A DNA stretch of 64,000 nt from Plantago major (GCA_026545765.1 JAIFAC010000482.1:24123-88122), one strand, 5' to 3'; shown: positions 12,901 to 24,424, numbered from the stretch's first letter. Program-made: numbers and translations. Notes: generated by a model from the letters alone, not told the origin.

Positions 12901-15352
12901 TTTTAAATATCTCGGGTTGGAGGATGGTCTATCACATATGGAAGCTAAATACCCAGCTATATTATTCAAGCAACAGTTGACTGCTTGTGTGGAAAAGATA
13001 TTTGGTTTGATCCGGGATAATCTGAAGAAAGAAATATCTCCATTGCTGGGACAATGCATCCAGGTATTCTGTTACCTATATTCTCATTCTAACACCTGTA
13101 TAAATTATGAAATAGAATTCAGAGACCATCATAGCATGTTTTTCCCATGCAATGTTGCCAGCATAGTAATGTATTATCTACTCCTGCTTCTTTTTAACTC
13201 TGGAGATGTTATGATGCCTACATATTCTGGCATGAGATTTCGATGTTTTTTTGAGAACTCAGAAATAGTTTTATGTAAGCCATGTAACTTAAATGTCTTC
13301 CTGCACTGATGAGTTTCATTACGAAATGGTCTCAGTTTATTTTCCTGCCAACATAGAAATGTGGAATAAATGGAGAACTCTGTGGACGTATAAGCTTCAA
13401 TGATAGGGGCAAGCACGTTTGGATGACATTTCTATAATTGATCTCATCACTTAGATGAGATTTATTTCTGTGTCATCTTTTTTAATACTCTGTACCTCCC
13501 AAACTAATGTCTATTTTTCTGGCTCACTATTTAGTAAATGAGTAGTTTAGTTCTATTTGGGATGTAATAGGGGCCTACATTGAGGGGTATTTGGCAGAAT
13601 TTAGGTTGGGATATGAATGGAAAGTGTGGATTGGAAGCTCATAGATTAGGTAACATGTTTCTGGTTTGGCTATGAGCATATTAGTTTGGGACGTCCAAAA
13701 TGGAAAGCAAGCATGTTAGTCTGGACACGGGTAATTGTGGCTCATTCTGAAGAACACGAATTATAGTGTTATGTACCTCTTTACTATATGATATTCTCTC
13801 CTTTCATATATCTAACTTTTTTTTCAACTGAAAAGGCACCCAAAAACCAACGTGTTCATGGTGGTAAGCCTGGACGATCGCCTGGTGGTGTTCCACAACA
13901 ATCACCCAGTAGTGAATGGGATAGCATCATCAAATTCTTGGATTCGCTAATGAGTCGTTTACGTGGAAATTATGTAAGCTTAGTCTTTGTATCCTGCACT
14001 ATTTCTATCATTCTTTTCTTTCCTTCCCTATCTAGTTATGTCCAAACTATTTAAAACTACAGGTTCCGTCATTTTTCATCCGGAAGCTCACCACACAAGT
14101 TTTCTCCTTCATCAACATTCAGTTATTTAACAGGTATTCATCTGATTCAATATTCACTTAATTTGTTCTGGGAAAGTTAAAAAAAAAAAAAAGAATCTGA
14201 ACTTATATTATCTGGCAGTCTTCTGCTTCGACGTGAATGCTGTACGTTTTCAAATGGTGAATATGTCAAATCTGGTCTGGCTGAGCTAGAGAAGTGGATT
14301 GTAAATGCAACGGAGGAGGTTGGATCACAATCCTTTTGCTTGGATGCAGTCTCTAGCACAATTTTCACTTCATTTTTCTTTTCCTAGTCTGAGTCATCTT
14401 TGTGAATGCAGTTTGCAGGAACCTCATGGCATGAACTCAACTATATTAGGCAAGCTGTTGGATTTCTGGTATAGCCCATCTTTTTCTTTCATAATGCTCT
14501 TTGTGAAATTGTTCATTAAATAGATACTTACACATCTTTCCTCCGACTTTAGGTGATACATCAAAAAAGGAAGAAATCCTTAGACGAGATAATACAGGAT
14601 CTCTGTCCGGTATGATCTCTTTTCAGTAACTTGAAAAAGAATTTTTTTTTCACTTCATATGTATGCTCAGGTGTTGATTTTTTCTCATGCTATGGTTCCA
14701 TGCAATTTTGCAGAAGCTGACTGTTCGGCAAATCTATCGGATAAGCACCATGTACTGGGATGACAAGTACGGGACTCAGAGTGTGTCGAATGAGGCAAGT
14801 AATTGTATACTGAGCAGGATTAGCTAGAATGAACTTGTTCCAATATCTCTAATAGACATTTTGGTATTTCCTTGTTTCAATCCACAGGTTGTGTCCCAGA
14901 TGAGGGATGTTGTGAACAAAGAGTCTCTGAATTTGACCTCATCAAATTCGTTCTTATTGGATGATGATCTTAGGTAATCTCTTCTCTTGTAATCTGTTCT
15001 GCAAATTTCAGTAGCTTAATTCTGCACACAATTCATTTACCAGTTTTCACTTGGAAACTGTTTCCTCCAATGATTTTGCTCGAGCTCTGTAATCTGTATA
15101 AGGCTGAATTTTGGCTGCAAGTTTAAATTTACGGGCATATGATAAAATGTGAATACAGTATACTATTGAGGTTGAGGTGGTTTTCTTAAGTACCTCTCTG
15201 ACCTATCAAACTATTGTTATTTGTGCAGCATTCCATTCTCCACAGATGATGTATATATGGCAATTCCTGCAATTGATCCTTCAGACATAGAGCTTCCAAA
15301 ATTTCTTTCGGAATATCCTTCTGCGCAGTTGCTGCTCCAAGGCCTGAAGTAA
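942..15352 (+). CDS. Class XI myosin heavy chain (5' partial)
   Basis: Actin-based motor that moves organelles and vesicles and drives cytoplasmic streaming. Exons: 942-1087, 1174-1330, 1671-1729, 2286-2442, 3579-3728, 3818-3954, 4237-4383, 4507-4608, 5025-5082, 5166-5267, 6110-6147, 6248-6374, 6464-6637, 7310-7441, 7795-7904, 8179-8239, 8321-8498, 9088-9293, 9769-9888, 9977-10076, 10306-10527, 11194-11333, 11570-11681, 11833-11883, 11957-12046, 12256-12426, 12661-12804, 12887-13063, 13836-13973, 14063-14133, 14219-14318, 14412-14468, 14553-14609, 14714-14794, 14888-14973, 15229-15352. Seen: P-loop GESGAGKT (1217-1240), switch [15 protein letters not shown], switch II DIYGFE, six IQ motifs (8321-9888), a coiled coil (9977-12046), then a dilute/globular cargo tail ending LLLQGLK. 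This order is diagnostic of class XI. The motor resembles the XI-F/XI-J type, but I cannot fix the subclass. Oddities: one extra T at 9982-9983 puts TAA in frame, and the intron after 14794 has a GC donor. Confidence 0.95.
8634..8834. mobile_element. Stowaway-like MITE in a myosin intron
   Basis: About 200 bp in the intron between exons 8321-8498 and 9088-9293. The left end reads CTCCCTCCATCCCA and the right end reads ATAGGACAGAGGGAGTA, the inverted CTCCCTCCRTCC terminus typical of Tc1/mariner-derived Stowaway elements. The right flank is TA as expected; the left flank is TG, so the target duplication has decayed. A short internal hairpin (AGAACAAATGT / ACATTTGTTCT) sits just inside the left end. 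There is no coding capacity. Confidence 0.7.
10906..10946. repeat. Perfect 18-bp inverted repeat, 5-nt loop
   Basis: TTCTTGCTTTTGTGGGCA at 10906-10923 is followed by AGAAA and then its exact reverse complement at 10929-10946. A third, partial copy (ACCACAAAAGCAAGAAAT) follows near 10971-10990. All lie in the myosin intron between the exons ending at 10527 and starting at 11194. The pattern is that of snap-back copying during replication or repair. Confidence 0.85.
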
Positions 15353-16141
15353 ATTATTCATATATTCTCCTGTCCTCATAGCTCTACGTCAGATGTCTTG
15401 TTCTTCCCTTTTGCAAAGGGTTACCTTTGAAGAAACAGTCATTTTGCGAGTTGAAGTTGTCGTCGCAAATAGCCGGAGAAGTCGTGACATAGTTTAATGC
15501 CTTGTTAGCTGTTGTAGGTTACACGTAGGCTAGTATTGGTTCCATTTGTACAAAAGAATATGTAGCCCAAAAAGAAATGCAAAAAAGGAGTAGTCAGCAA
15601 ATTTACTCAAAAGGCTCAAGTACTATTTTTGCAATGCTTTTGTCCTTTTGAGAGCTGTAAATTATTTATCCTGTTGGTAATGCAATCATGTTGTATAACT
15701 AATCATAACTTCTTCAATACATACAAGTCCCTTGTGGGATCAATCAAAAGGATTGCCTGCAAGGCATGAACTTGTGTTGATCATCTTCTTATGTCAAAGG
15801 AGTTGGTTGGTCTTTCAAGAGTTAAATGAGTAAGGTTAGCTCTGGGACAATCCGATGTTTAGTAGAACGGACTGAGTCTGTTCTTGGACTGTATGTTCGC
15901 TTGGTTGGAGAAACGTAGCAACTGTCACAAGGGACAACAAGAATAGAGATGAAAAAAAACTGCTATTGAACATTTGATCCTTTGACAGCTCTTAGCATTT
16001 CTCCTAGCCTTGCTAATTAATTCTATGTTACAATTTGGTTGATCTTCTGTTTCAATGAAACTAACATTCTGCTGTAAAAGACCATTCACCCAATACTGAT
16101 AACGAAGAGCTGAAGCCTGAACATTTCACCTGAGTATATAT
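15353..16141. other. Convergent 3' regions of myosin XI and OXS3-like genes
   Basis: Gene-free interval between the myosin stop codon (15350-15352) and the stop of the convergent OXS3-like gene (16142). It should hold both 3' UTRs. I see no clear polyadenylation hexamer that would set either end, and no mobile element. Confidence 0.6.
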
Positions 16142-17578
16142 CTAATTAGGATTTGAACATTTGTTAGCAACAGAAACACATTGTTGCAGATCAGCGAAAG
16201 AGAACGATTTCCAATAACAGAAATCCTTCACCGGAGAAGTAACAGCAAATGATCCTGCAGCATCACATTTTGCAATCCCCTCATCCCTTTCGGAGTTGTT
16301 CATAGCAACAGCCAAAGCCAATGTGGACCTGCTTGAGTTGGTCACTCTCATTGATATGCCACCATTACTGCCTCTAAGTGGAGACCCACGCGACTTGTCC
16401 CAGGTGATTTTATGAGCAAGCAGGTTTCTGCGTTTCCTAGTGAAAGCATTGTCTGGCTTCGCGATTTCTTTTATGGAGGACGAACAAGACGCATCTGCTA
16501 AGCTTGTGAAAGACCTTGATTTTCCATTGTAGAATCTAGACATACTTTTCCTGCATTAGTGTTTCAGATAGTAAGTTACTGCTGAAAATGTAACCAGAAG
16601 TCTCCTAAACTTGTCCAAACTTAAAGTCACATAATTAGTGAGCCCTTTTACAAGAACTTACAATGACTTTTAAAGTGATTAAATGAAGCAAAATCAGGAT
16701 AAATTGGCTTCTAAGAGAGGTTTGATAGTAGAATCACCGGAACTGATTCAAAGAATATTTGGCAACAAACTTGAATTGAGTTTTCTCAATTCGAGTTGAG
16801 TTTTCGAAATTCGAGTTGAGAAAACTCAATTCAAGCTTGTAGCCAAACAAGCGGTAAACTCTTCTCTGTTTATTTAACCTGATCTTGCTAACAAGTTTGG
16901 AGTACTTTTTCTATGGAAAATCTATAATCACTTTCCAAAAAGAAGCACCTAATCTGAGAATCATTGGATTATTCATTTTACAGGATCTGTTTTCCAAGAT
17001 CATTCAGTTTTTTTTCTAGTTAGGATTATCCCAATTCTCACGATAAATTGCAATTGAACTATTGATACATCATTCATATATTCTTTGCAGCAAATGATGC
17101 TCTTTCTTTTTTCAAACACAATCAAGATCACACACAATTTGCAGAATTGAGACCAGAAGTCAAAGTTAACAAATCCACAAGATCCCCAAAAAAAGGAGAA
17201 AAACAAAAAAACTAGAATGCACAAAAAGGAAACCAAATCAAATGAAACTGATAGAAACTGACCTAAAAGGCAAAGCATCTTCCAAAGCAGCAATGGCATC
17301 AAATGGGCTTTATACGAGCTTTGAACCTCTTCTTCACCATCTCCCGATTTCTCCCAGGAATTCTCAGAAAGATCACTGTTTTTCACAATAGAAGACGATT
17401 CGTTATCAGAACAAGCATCATTCTCTGTGCAAGAATTCATCTTTTTCGGTCCTGTAACATTGCCAAAAAAATCACTTTTGCCCATCAAACGCGTCTGATC
17501 TCCTCTGTATATCTCATCAACAGATGGCAACTCATGCACATAACCGACTACACACTTGTCCACAACCTTGGCACCCAT
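16142..17578 (-). CDS. OXIDATIVE STRESS 3 (OXS3)-like protein
   Basis: Member of the plant OXS3 family, chromatin-associated nuclear proteins linked to tolerance of heavy-metal and oxidative stress. Exon 1 is 17263-17578 and exon 2 is 16142-16550, joined by a clean GT-AG intron. Exon 1 gives an acidic, Ser-rich N-terminus ending in a GEEEVQSSYK block, then the family motif AALEDALPFR just before the splice. Exon 2 opens with MSRFYNGKSRSFTSLADA, the family signature. The start is the first ATG, at 17578. Oddity: the GEEEVQSSYK block and the ALEDALPF block lie in different frames. A TTT run at 17309-17311 needs one more T to join them, so the frame is broken as assembled. Identity is firm at family level; the cellular role comes from Arabidopsis. 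Confidence 0.85.
16759..16846. repeat. 88-bp foldback (inverted repeat) in OXS3-like intron
   Basis: The 20-base arms CTTGAATTGAGTTTTCTCAA (16770-16789) and its exact reverse complement (16816-16835) flank a 26-nt loop. Pairing extends outward through TTTGGCAACAAA / TTGTAGCCAAA with about two mismatches, giving a stem near 32 bp. It lies wholly within the single intron (16551-17262), so it would be transcribed with the OXS3-like pre-mRNA. It could be a tiny MITE or a young small-RNA hairpin; sequence alone cannot say which. Confidence 0.8.
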
Positions 17579-17787
17579 TTACAACAAATGGCAGGAAGAA
17601 AAAAAATACTAAAAATGCAATCTTTTCAAGAACCCAGAAAGGAAAAACAAAAACAAAATGGTATCTTGAAGAGGGTGTGTTATTGGCTATATGAGATGAT
17701 CGTAAACAAAAGGGGTTGTGAAGATAAGTTCAAGGAACAAGAAAAAGCAAGAAGGGATGATTGAGGACAAAAAGCAAAATGGATCAT

Positions 17788-17800
17788 GCTCTATATATTT
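17788..17800 (-). promoter_or_regulatory. Possible TATA box of OXS3-like gene
   Basis: On the minus strand the sequence reads GGATAAATATATAGAGC about 215 bp upstream of the ATG at 17578. The spacing would suit a core promoter with a 5' leader of roughly 180 nt. This is inferred from motif and position only. Confidence 0.35.
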
Positions 17801-18079
17801 ATCCAATACTTGAATGAGTTATATCCTTACATGTTATGGATAAATAAAGTAACGTTTTTTGCAATAGAACTTTGTTTTAGCTTAGATCTTAAGGACAATG
17901 GAAAGAGAGAAATTAAAGGAAAAAGGATATGCATTGAATATTCATTCATTGTGGATGAATTGGATTGGACATAAATAAGAAATTGTTGTTGACATCATGG
18001 GATTAGGTCTTATCTTTCAAAGGCCTTATCCACTAGGTACTATATTTGCTCTTCAATTCATAAAGAATAGTAGTAAAAG

Positions 18080-18335
18080 CTGATCCATTCATTCCGTTAC
18101 AAACTTTTCATTTTTTCATTTTAGAAATTACGTTAAAAACTTTTCATTTCCTTTTATAGAAATTCACTATCACATTATTAATATTTTAATTACTCTGTTT
18201 TATACATTATCAATTATCTTTCTTACTTTTTACCATACACTTATTACTTTATCTATATAAACTATTCTTTAATCAAACTTCTTAAAAATTGTGCAAAAAG
18301 TAAATAGTAAGAGATCTATGGAACGGAGGGAGTAT
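18080..18335. mobile_element. Stowaway-like MITE (degraded left end)
   Basis: The right end reads TGGAACGGAGGGAGTA, the classical terminus of plant Stowaway MITEs. The left end (TCCATTCATTCCGTTACAAA) is a decayed version of the matching inverted terminus. The interior is AT-rich and non-coding. It lies in the upstream flank of the OXS3-like gene. Confidence 0.6.
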
Positions 18336-18651
18336 GTAAATTTGTTGCAATTGCAAATGCGGCCTTAATTGAAAAACAATAATTATCCTAAAAAATTTGA
18401 GCTCATTAAATGGGAAATTTGAAATTTAATATTTTTTTTCTCTTCCATATTTTTACGTTTTATCAATCGTTGTCAAAGAGTAAGTATACTAAGAGGCCTG
18501 ATTTTCCATAAGAAAAGGAAAATCTAGTTTAGTTTCATCAAACCGGAACGCGGTTAGTTCAACCAGACCTGCCCGAAAAATCAATTAACTATAAAACCCC
18601 AAAATATACGATCTCAGAAAACACGCAGCAAACACACGATGAGTGATTTCT

Positions 18652-18874
18652 TCAGACTAGTGGAGGTGGATAGAAGATGAGCGAGTTAGGATCGTTCTGT
18701 TTGAGCAAATTGAAGATCGACTCGGCATGAGAACGCTGCTCGTTGGCAGAGGACATGAGGTGAGAGATGAGCGTCTCGAATCTGCACGTGTCGTGGTCGA
18801 GCTCGCCATTAACCGAGTCGACTTTGGCCCATGGGTTCAATTGACTGAGTCGGGCAGCGGCAAGTTGTTTAGTT
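18652..18874 (-). pseudogene. Importin-5 (importin beta-3) N-terminal exon fragment
   Basis: The minus-strand frame reads LTKQLAAARLSQLNPW, a diverged linker, then FETLISHLMSSANEQRS, HAESIFNLLKQNDPNSL. This is the N-terminal first HEAT-repeat region of plant importin-5/KPNB3, a nuclear import receptor. Homology then stops abruptly (IFYPPPLV, stop). No ATG lies in frame at the 5' end, and the remaining roughly 1000 residues of an importin-5 are absent from the surroundings. I read this as a fragment stranded by duplication or capture, not a working gene. The frame is still open over about 70 codons, so the event is fairly recent or the piece is short by chance. Confidence 0.75.
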
Positions 18875-19219
18875 AACTAGGGTTTTTCGATTTTGTATGT
18901 GTTTTGCTGGCAAATGCTTTATCTGTTTGGTGTCTCTCAACACACAAAAGGCACACTGAGTATTGGAGGTGTGTTGCTTAATGGGATAGTAGTTGTAGAT
19001 TCACTCGATTGCACTTAGGTCACTCTAGCCAAGGCATTGAAATTGCTAGAGAGTTAGAGAACTTGTTTTTATACTGGTTGCAGGGTAAATTTGTATTTGC
19101 TGGTTGGAAAATTTATGGTAGAATGTACAGTTGTCTGTGAGTTTTTACAACATTAAATATGCATATAGGACTTTCATATTGTATCTAGAGATTTATCTGG
19201 TTTTTGCATGAGCGAAATT

Positions 19220-19650
19220 TGGTATTTGTGAGATTTATCTGCTTTTCAGACGAAATTTATCTCGTGTATGTGAGTTTTATAATGGGAATTAATGTCAGTA
19301 TGTGAGTTTTATAACTAGTGTGGTGTTTGTGAGTTTTATAATCGGAGAATTTATATCAGGTTCGTGAGTTTTATAACTGGGAATTACTTTTGTCTGTGAG
19401 TTTTTCTAATGGGAAATTTATGTTGATCAGAGATTTTTCATATGGCGCTACCGAGAAAAAGGAGCGTATGAAAAGTTATTTATCCGTGTCTGTGGGTTTT
19501 ATCTGTGAGATTTATCCGTGTCGTGAGTTTTATAATGGGGAATTAATGTTGTCTCATGAGTTTTACAACTGGGGGAATTAATGTTGTATCTGTGAGTTTT
19601 TATAACTGGAGGAATTTATGTTGTGACGGTAAGTTTTTGCATTTGCGCGC
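19220..19650. repeat. Degenerate ~35-bp minisatellite (GTGAGTTTTATAA core)
   Basis: At least eight imperfect units repeat the pattern GTGAGTTTTATAAC/T, GGGGAATT, AATGTTG. Examples begin near 19270, 19300, 19328, 19364, 19396, 19521, 19554 and 19588. Units vary from about 30 to 40 bp. The repeats lie in gene-free DNA and encode nothing convincing. Confidence 0.8.
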
Positions 19651-20533
19651 TGGAAAAAAAAAAAAAAGAACATATGAAAAGTTCGGTCTGACCGCGAGCA
19701 ACTTAAAAAACTGATTTTTCCTATTCTAATGTAAAGTCAGGCTTTTTCCTAGAATTTGTGGTTGTCAAAACAACCTACCATATTTGTACAGTTGTACTAC
19801 TCCATCATGTCACATAAAAGTTCATACATTTGTTATTTTGAGCCGTCTCACAGTACTTTATACATTAGTAAAAGAATAAGATATCTCACATCCAACAAAT
19901 ATAATGTAATAAACATTATTACATTTACGCATAAATTACACATTATGCCACTAAAAGTTTAATTTTTCCTACATTTCTATGTTTTATGAATTATTTTATT
20001 AGGGTCGGCTACTAACACGAGCGAGGCGACCAACCACACATGGATTTTCAATTTTGGCCCCTAAATTTTTGTCTGTTAGACTAATGAATATGTTTCCATT
20101 TTAAAAAATTATAATTTATATATGAAATATTAGGGAAAATTAGTCTAAGTAATTAACTCAGTATATATGTGTTCACTTATTTGTATTATAAATTAACAAT
20201 ATTAATAATAATGATAGTAAACCTCCATGGAAAAATTTATTTTTATTTTATTAATTTAGGACTAGTCTATAAATTTGGCACGACCTGAAACGGTCATGAT
20301 CCTTATTTTCCGCGATAAAAGGTAAATGTATTAAATATTTTGACTGGAGTAGCTAGGTATGGCTATTTTAGATGAAAAATGGAAACATAATTATATTTTT
20401 ATACGTAAAACTTTATGAGTCAGGATTGCCACGTAGCTTCAGGTGAAAAATTGAAACAAATGATATAGCATAAAAATGTGTTAAAAGTGTAGTTTTTGTG
20501 GAAGATGTGTAATTTGTGTGTAATGTGTAATTG

Positions 20534-21110
20534 TTTTTTTTTTTTTTTTTTTTTTTGATAAAACCAGAAATATATTAAGGCTTAGAAGCCACTGTCAAGA
20601 CCCAAAGAAGGTATTACATAAATTGGTGGATCAAACCATAGTTTTTCCCCACCATTATTGTAACCTAGACTAGCTAATTAATAATCAGCACAAATATTAG
20701 CACGACGATCGATCTTCTGCAGATCGATTTCCCAAGGATATGGTAGTTCCTTGCCAGAAGTACCAATGGCTCCTGCAGCTCCTGTGGTGGAAAATCTATC
20801 CCAGTTAACCATTTGAAAATGATTTCCGAGTCCGTTTCCACTTGAAGTTTCGGAATCCTTCTATCCCACGCAAGCTCAAGTCCTCTCAACATGCCATGTA
20901 ACTCTGTTTCATTAACTGTGGGACTACGTATGGGTGCAGAGAAACCCCATAACCATTTCCCGCCATCTCAAGCACCCTCCAAAAGCGCCCGAGTTCTCTT
21001 GCGGTTTGCAGCTTCCATCCGCATTGAGTTTCAACCAAGTCGATTTCGGCTTAGACCACTTGAGGCTTCTTTGGTAGTTACTGTTAGGATTAATTCTCAT
21101 AGTCAAATTT
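20534..21110 (-). mobile_element. LINE 3' end: RNase H remnant with poly(A)
   Basis: On the minus strand two shifted frames give the start of a plant LINE-type RNase H domain (WLKLNADGSCKPQENSGAFG, 20924-21060) and its middle (LRGLELAWDRRIPKLQVETD, EIIFKWL, 20740-20895). The element ends in a 23-bp T run at 20534-20556, which is the poly(A) tail of a minus-strand copy. The frames are interrupted and no reverse transcriptase precedes them. It is a 5'-truncated, dead non-LTR retrotransposon copy, the ordinary outcome of LINE insertion. Confidence 0.8.
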
Positions 21111-21142
21111 ATGCGGGACGGGGGAATATACAATTTTTATAA

Positions 21143-22090
21143 ATCGCAGTCTCTTGTTTGTGCCATGAATTAATGAAATCTCTGTAATATTCTTGCAATT
21201 CTGTGAAAACCCGATATTCTTTTGCAATTTTACGAAATGGGTTTGATAAAAGTGAAAAATGACAAGCTGTCGGAAGGTACACGTTTTAATAGTACAATTA
21301 TTCAAAGCATAATTTGCTTTTGGCCAATTGGAGCCAGTCAACGAATTGCTTTTGACTTTTCGTTATATGTTTAGGAGATACTACTTCTATAAACCTGCCT
21401 GTTGATTAGTCGAGTTTTAGTTGAATTTTGAGTCCTGATTAGTACTGTTCGTTTCCCAATTGACACGCATGTATATATTCCTATCCAAATTACCTTTTCT
21501 CACCAAAATTAAGGATTCCATATAACACCGGCCATATATTGTTAAAAAATGATGTAAAAACATGGAGATGGGAGAATCAATTTTTTTTAGATTAGGATGA
21601 ATAGTTGTATTACATAAACCCAAGAGGAGACATACATACATACATATATATAAACTCAAGCATTTTTTGCTTGTTAATTTTTACAATTGAAAGGGAAAAA
21701 ATACAAACCACTCGTACTACTATTCAGACGCCCTCCTAGTGTGTTGATGAAGAGCAGCAATTCACCGTGATTTTGATCGCCAATTATCAAACCCTAGCAT
21801 TACAATTGGTCCATTATGTTGCCAAACGACGACGACGTTTAGTAGTACTCGTTGTTTTGTTGGAGAAGACGCTCGAATATGTCGCTCTAGTTTGTCTAAG
21901 TCGCACAAGTCGTTTGACAACTTGTTCTTTTATTGGTTGATCCTCCCTTTACGTTTTATCACTTCATCCTTCTCCTCTTTTCTTTCATTCAATTCAGTCC
22001 CAATCTTATACCCGCCTTTCTTTCTAGTCCTCATATTTTTTAATTTAAGTCCTATCCATCCATTCATATATTATGTAAAGCACAAGAGGC
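21143..22090. other. Intergenic DNA, nothing recognised
   Basis: AT-rich interval between the LINE remnant and the CACTA element. The six-frame reading gives only short, low-complexity frames. No RNA gene, long repeat or recognisable protein domain was seen. Confidence 0.5.
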
Positions 22091-22979
22091 TAACACTACA
22101 AAAAAACTTGGCTGGGGCGACGGATAGATCCGTCATTAGGTTAACGATCCGTCATACTATATGGCGACGGATCGGCGACGGATAGAAAATCCGCCGCCTC
22201 GAAATGACGACGGATTATATATTTGACTTTTTTAAAATCGAATATAACGACGGATAAAATCTATCCGTCAAGAATATAACGACGGATAAAATCTATCCGT
22301 CGTTACATTTAGCGTAGGATAGATTCTATCCGTCATTCAATATATATTGAATTAGTGACTAATCAAATTCGCCACCGTGAATCCGTACTAGTTAATTCGC
22401 TACTAATTCGCTACTATTAATCCGCTACTATTTATTTCATATTAATCCTCGTTGTAGTTCACCTATTTAATCAATATAATGTTCGATAATAAATGAATAA
22501 TACGGAAAATATTTCAATAAATTTTGAATAAAAAGTAATATCCTGAGCTAGAGAAATTATCCACAAGTGTAAATATGAAAAAATCCAACATACGTATACA
22601 TAACTAACTAGCTATCGACGAGGGCGGTGTGGGTGATGGCGAATCGACATGAATCGCCCATTCAGAATCAAGGCGCCGTTCTCTCCTTCGCTTCTTCCGC
22701 GTCACCGCCCATCTCCTCCCTTTGTTCTTGGCACGCCGCATCTTCGAGTTAGAGATGCAACCTGCTCCCGACCGCGATCGCATCTATTTTCGAGACCGGT
22801 CCTGAGTATACCCGGACGCCCGATCACGGATGATGATGAGGAGCACCCAGACTAGCCAGCTCAAACCGAGGCTCCGAGTCCATATATTCGCCCTTTCGTC
22901 CGGCTGGTCGACCTCTAAGAAGATGTTGTCAACTTGTTCAATGATGCCTCGCCTGCTCTTCCTCCCCGCCGCTATATGA

Positions 22980-23580
22980 GCATTAACCTCACCAAATCGT
23001 AAATAGCAGATATCATGATCGCCATCGCTTTCAAAAATAACTTGTAATAGTGTACAAATATGAACTTTAAGCAACATAAACATACCGCAATAGACGAGGC
23101 TCGACATGGTCCATACCCCGCCTTTTCCGCCTTCTTGAAGATGGCATACTGGATGTCACCTCCCCTGCCACAATCAATCAAACCAGATCTAGTCAACAAT
23201 TTATCATCTACAAGTAATAGAGCAGCAGAGATACAATACATACACGTAATGCTAGATTGCAAAAACACATATATACGCACCGATTGATAAAAATCAGTGA
23301 CAGTAGATCGCCTCCCAAGGTGGTGAACGACCCTTCCTTCAGACGATCGATGCCCGGTTCGCTGGTCCAGCAACGCCCTGACATCGCTTGGCGCCAAGGG
23401 CATCCCAAAGGGCCCACTCCGCTGCATCAACCTGTGGAGGGATTGGGCCACCCCGATCCCGAATGGCCTTCCACATACAGACCATATCCCTGTACAGTTT
23501 GTATCCCACAGTCTCGTAAACACGCCAGATCTGTCATCTGAGGATTTTCTTCCAAACAACGCTTTTTGAAAAAATTGCAA
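22980..23580 (-). pseudogene. CACTA second ORF, possible Transposase_24-like region
   Basis: The minus-strand frames are open but shifted relative to each other. One gives VWETVGYKLYRDMVCMWKAI followed by a SEGRVVHHLGG / RSTVTDFYQ segment. This resembles the conserved W..R..KA....HxGGS pattern of the plant Transposase_24 family that follows TNP2 in many CACTA elements. A further piece, AIFKKAEKAGYGPCRASS, lies downstream near 23070-23150. The assignment rests on pattern and position, not on a full domain. Confidence 0.45.
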
Positions 23581-23819
23581 ACATTGATTCGATGATAAGT
23601 CTATAATTGAAGTAGAGACTTGCGTAGCTATATTAGAATTTAAATAAATGGTTGCTCACCTCGCAAATAGTACCATATACTGGTCAACCTCAGCACAATT
23701 CGTGAGGACATAATATTGAGCTGCTTTTAACTCTTTATCCGTAAGATATTCTTTCTTAGCTGCACCAAGAGGTCTCCCTGATACCTCAAGATGATAGGAA
23801 AACTCATCATCCGCTTGAA

Positions 23820-24056
23820 CTACGAATGTGTCTCGCTTTCAGCCTTGATGTCTTCGCTGGACGTGTTCGCAAAGTAATAAGAGCGTAAGGTTGCTTTCCT
23901 CTCGAATGTAGGCATTCGCAATCGAACCTTCAGTTTACCTTTGTTGACATACTTCTTCAATTTCCCTAAGTACCTCTCGAATGGATACATCCATCGACAT
24001 CGAACCGTCCAAAGAAGTCTCGCTTCATGAGGAAGGTGAACCGGCAAGTGCTCCAT
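23820..24056 (-). pseudogene. CACTA transposase C-terminal DUF4218-like domain
   Basis: The frame EHLPVHLPHEARLLWTVRCR, WMYPFERYLGKLKKYVNKGK matches the conserved DUF4218 core (EHLPxHL...GPVxxRWMYPFERYLGxLKxYVxNK) found downstream of the TNP2 catalytic domain in plant CACTA transposases. It sits in the right order and strand after the TNP2 region at 24425-25567. The frame is isolated by stops on both sides. Confidence 0.85.
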
Positions 24057-24424
24057 AGAATCAAACCACGGTGGAAAGATACGCCGAGTCAGATAGAATC
24101 AATGGTATGTTCCTTTCAAGATTTTCCAACACTTTATCATGAACCACCCTTGTGCTCAATTTTTGAAAATAAGCTCAACTCTTGATAGCACCATACGTGT
24201 TTCGCCAAGCTTTCGAATGCTACCGGATAAGCCTCTCCATGAACACACGATACCGTGGCTCTTCATCCCATAAACCTTCGTTTTCTTCAAATCCACACAC
24301 CTCTAAATTTGAGGCGAATTATCTGGAAACTCAATGCCCTCACCCAATCAAACAAAATTGACCTAGAAGCGTTGTCAATTGTGTAGCACGCCGCCACTTA
24401 CCATTCTCATCCTTCTTTGTCAAC

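Noticed and set aside
17303-17764. 153-codon plus-strand reading frame
   Set aside because: It is antisense to OXS3-like exon 1 and its leader, and matches no family.
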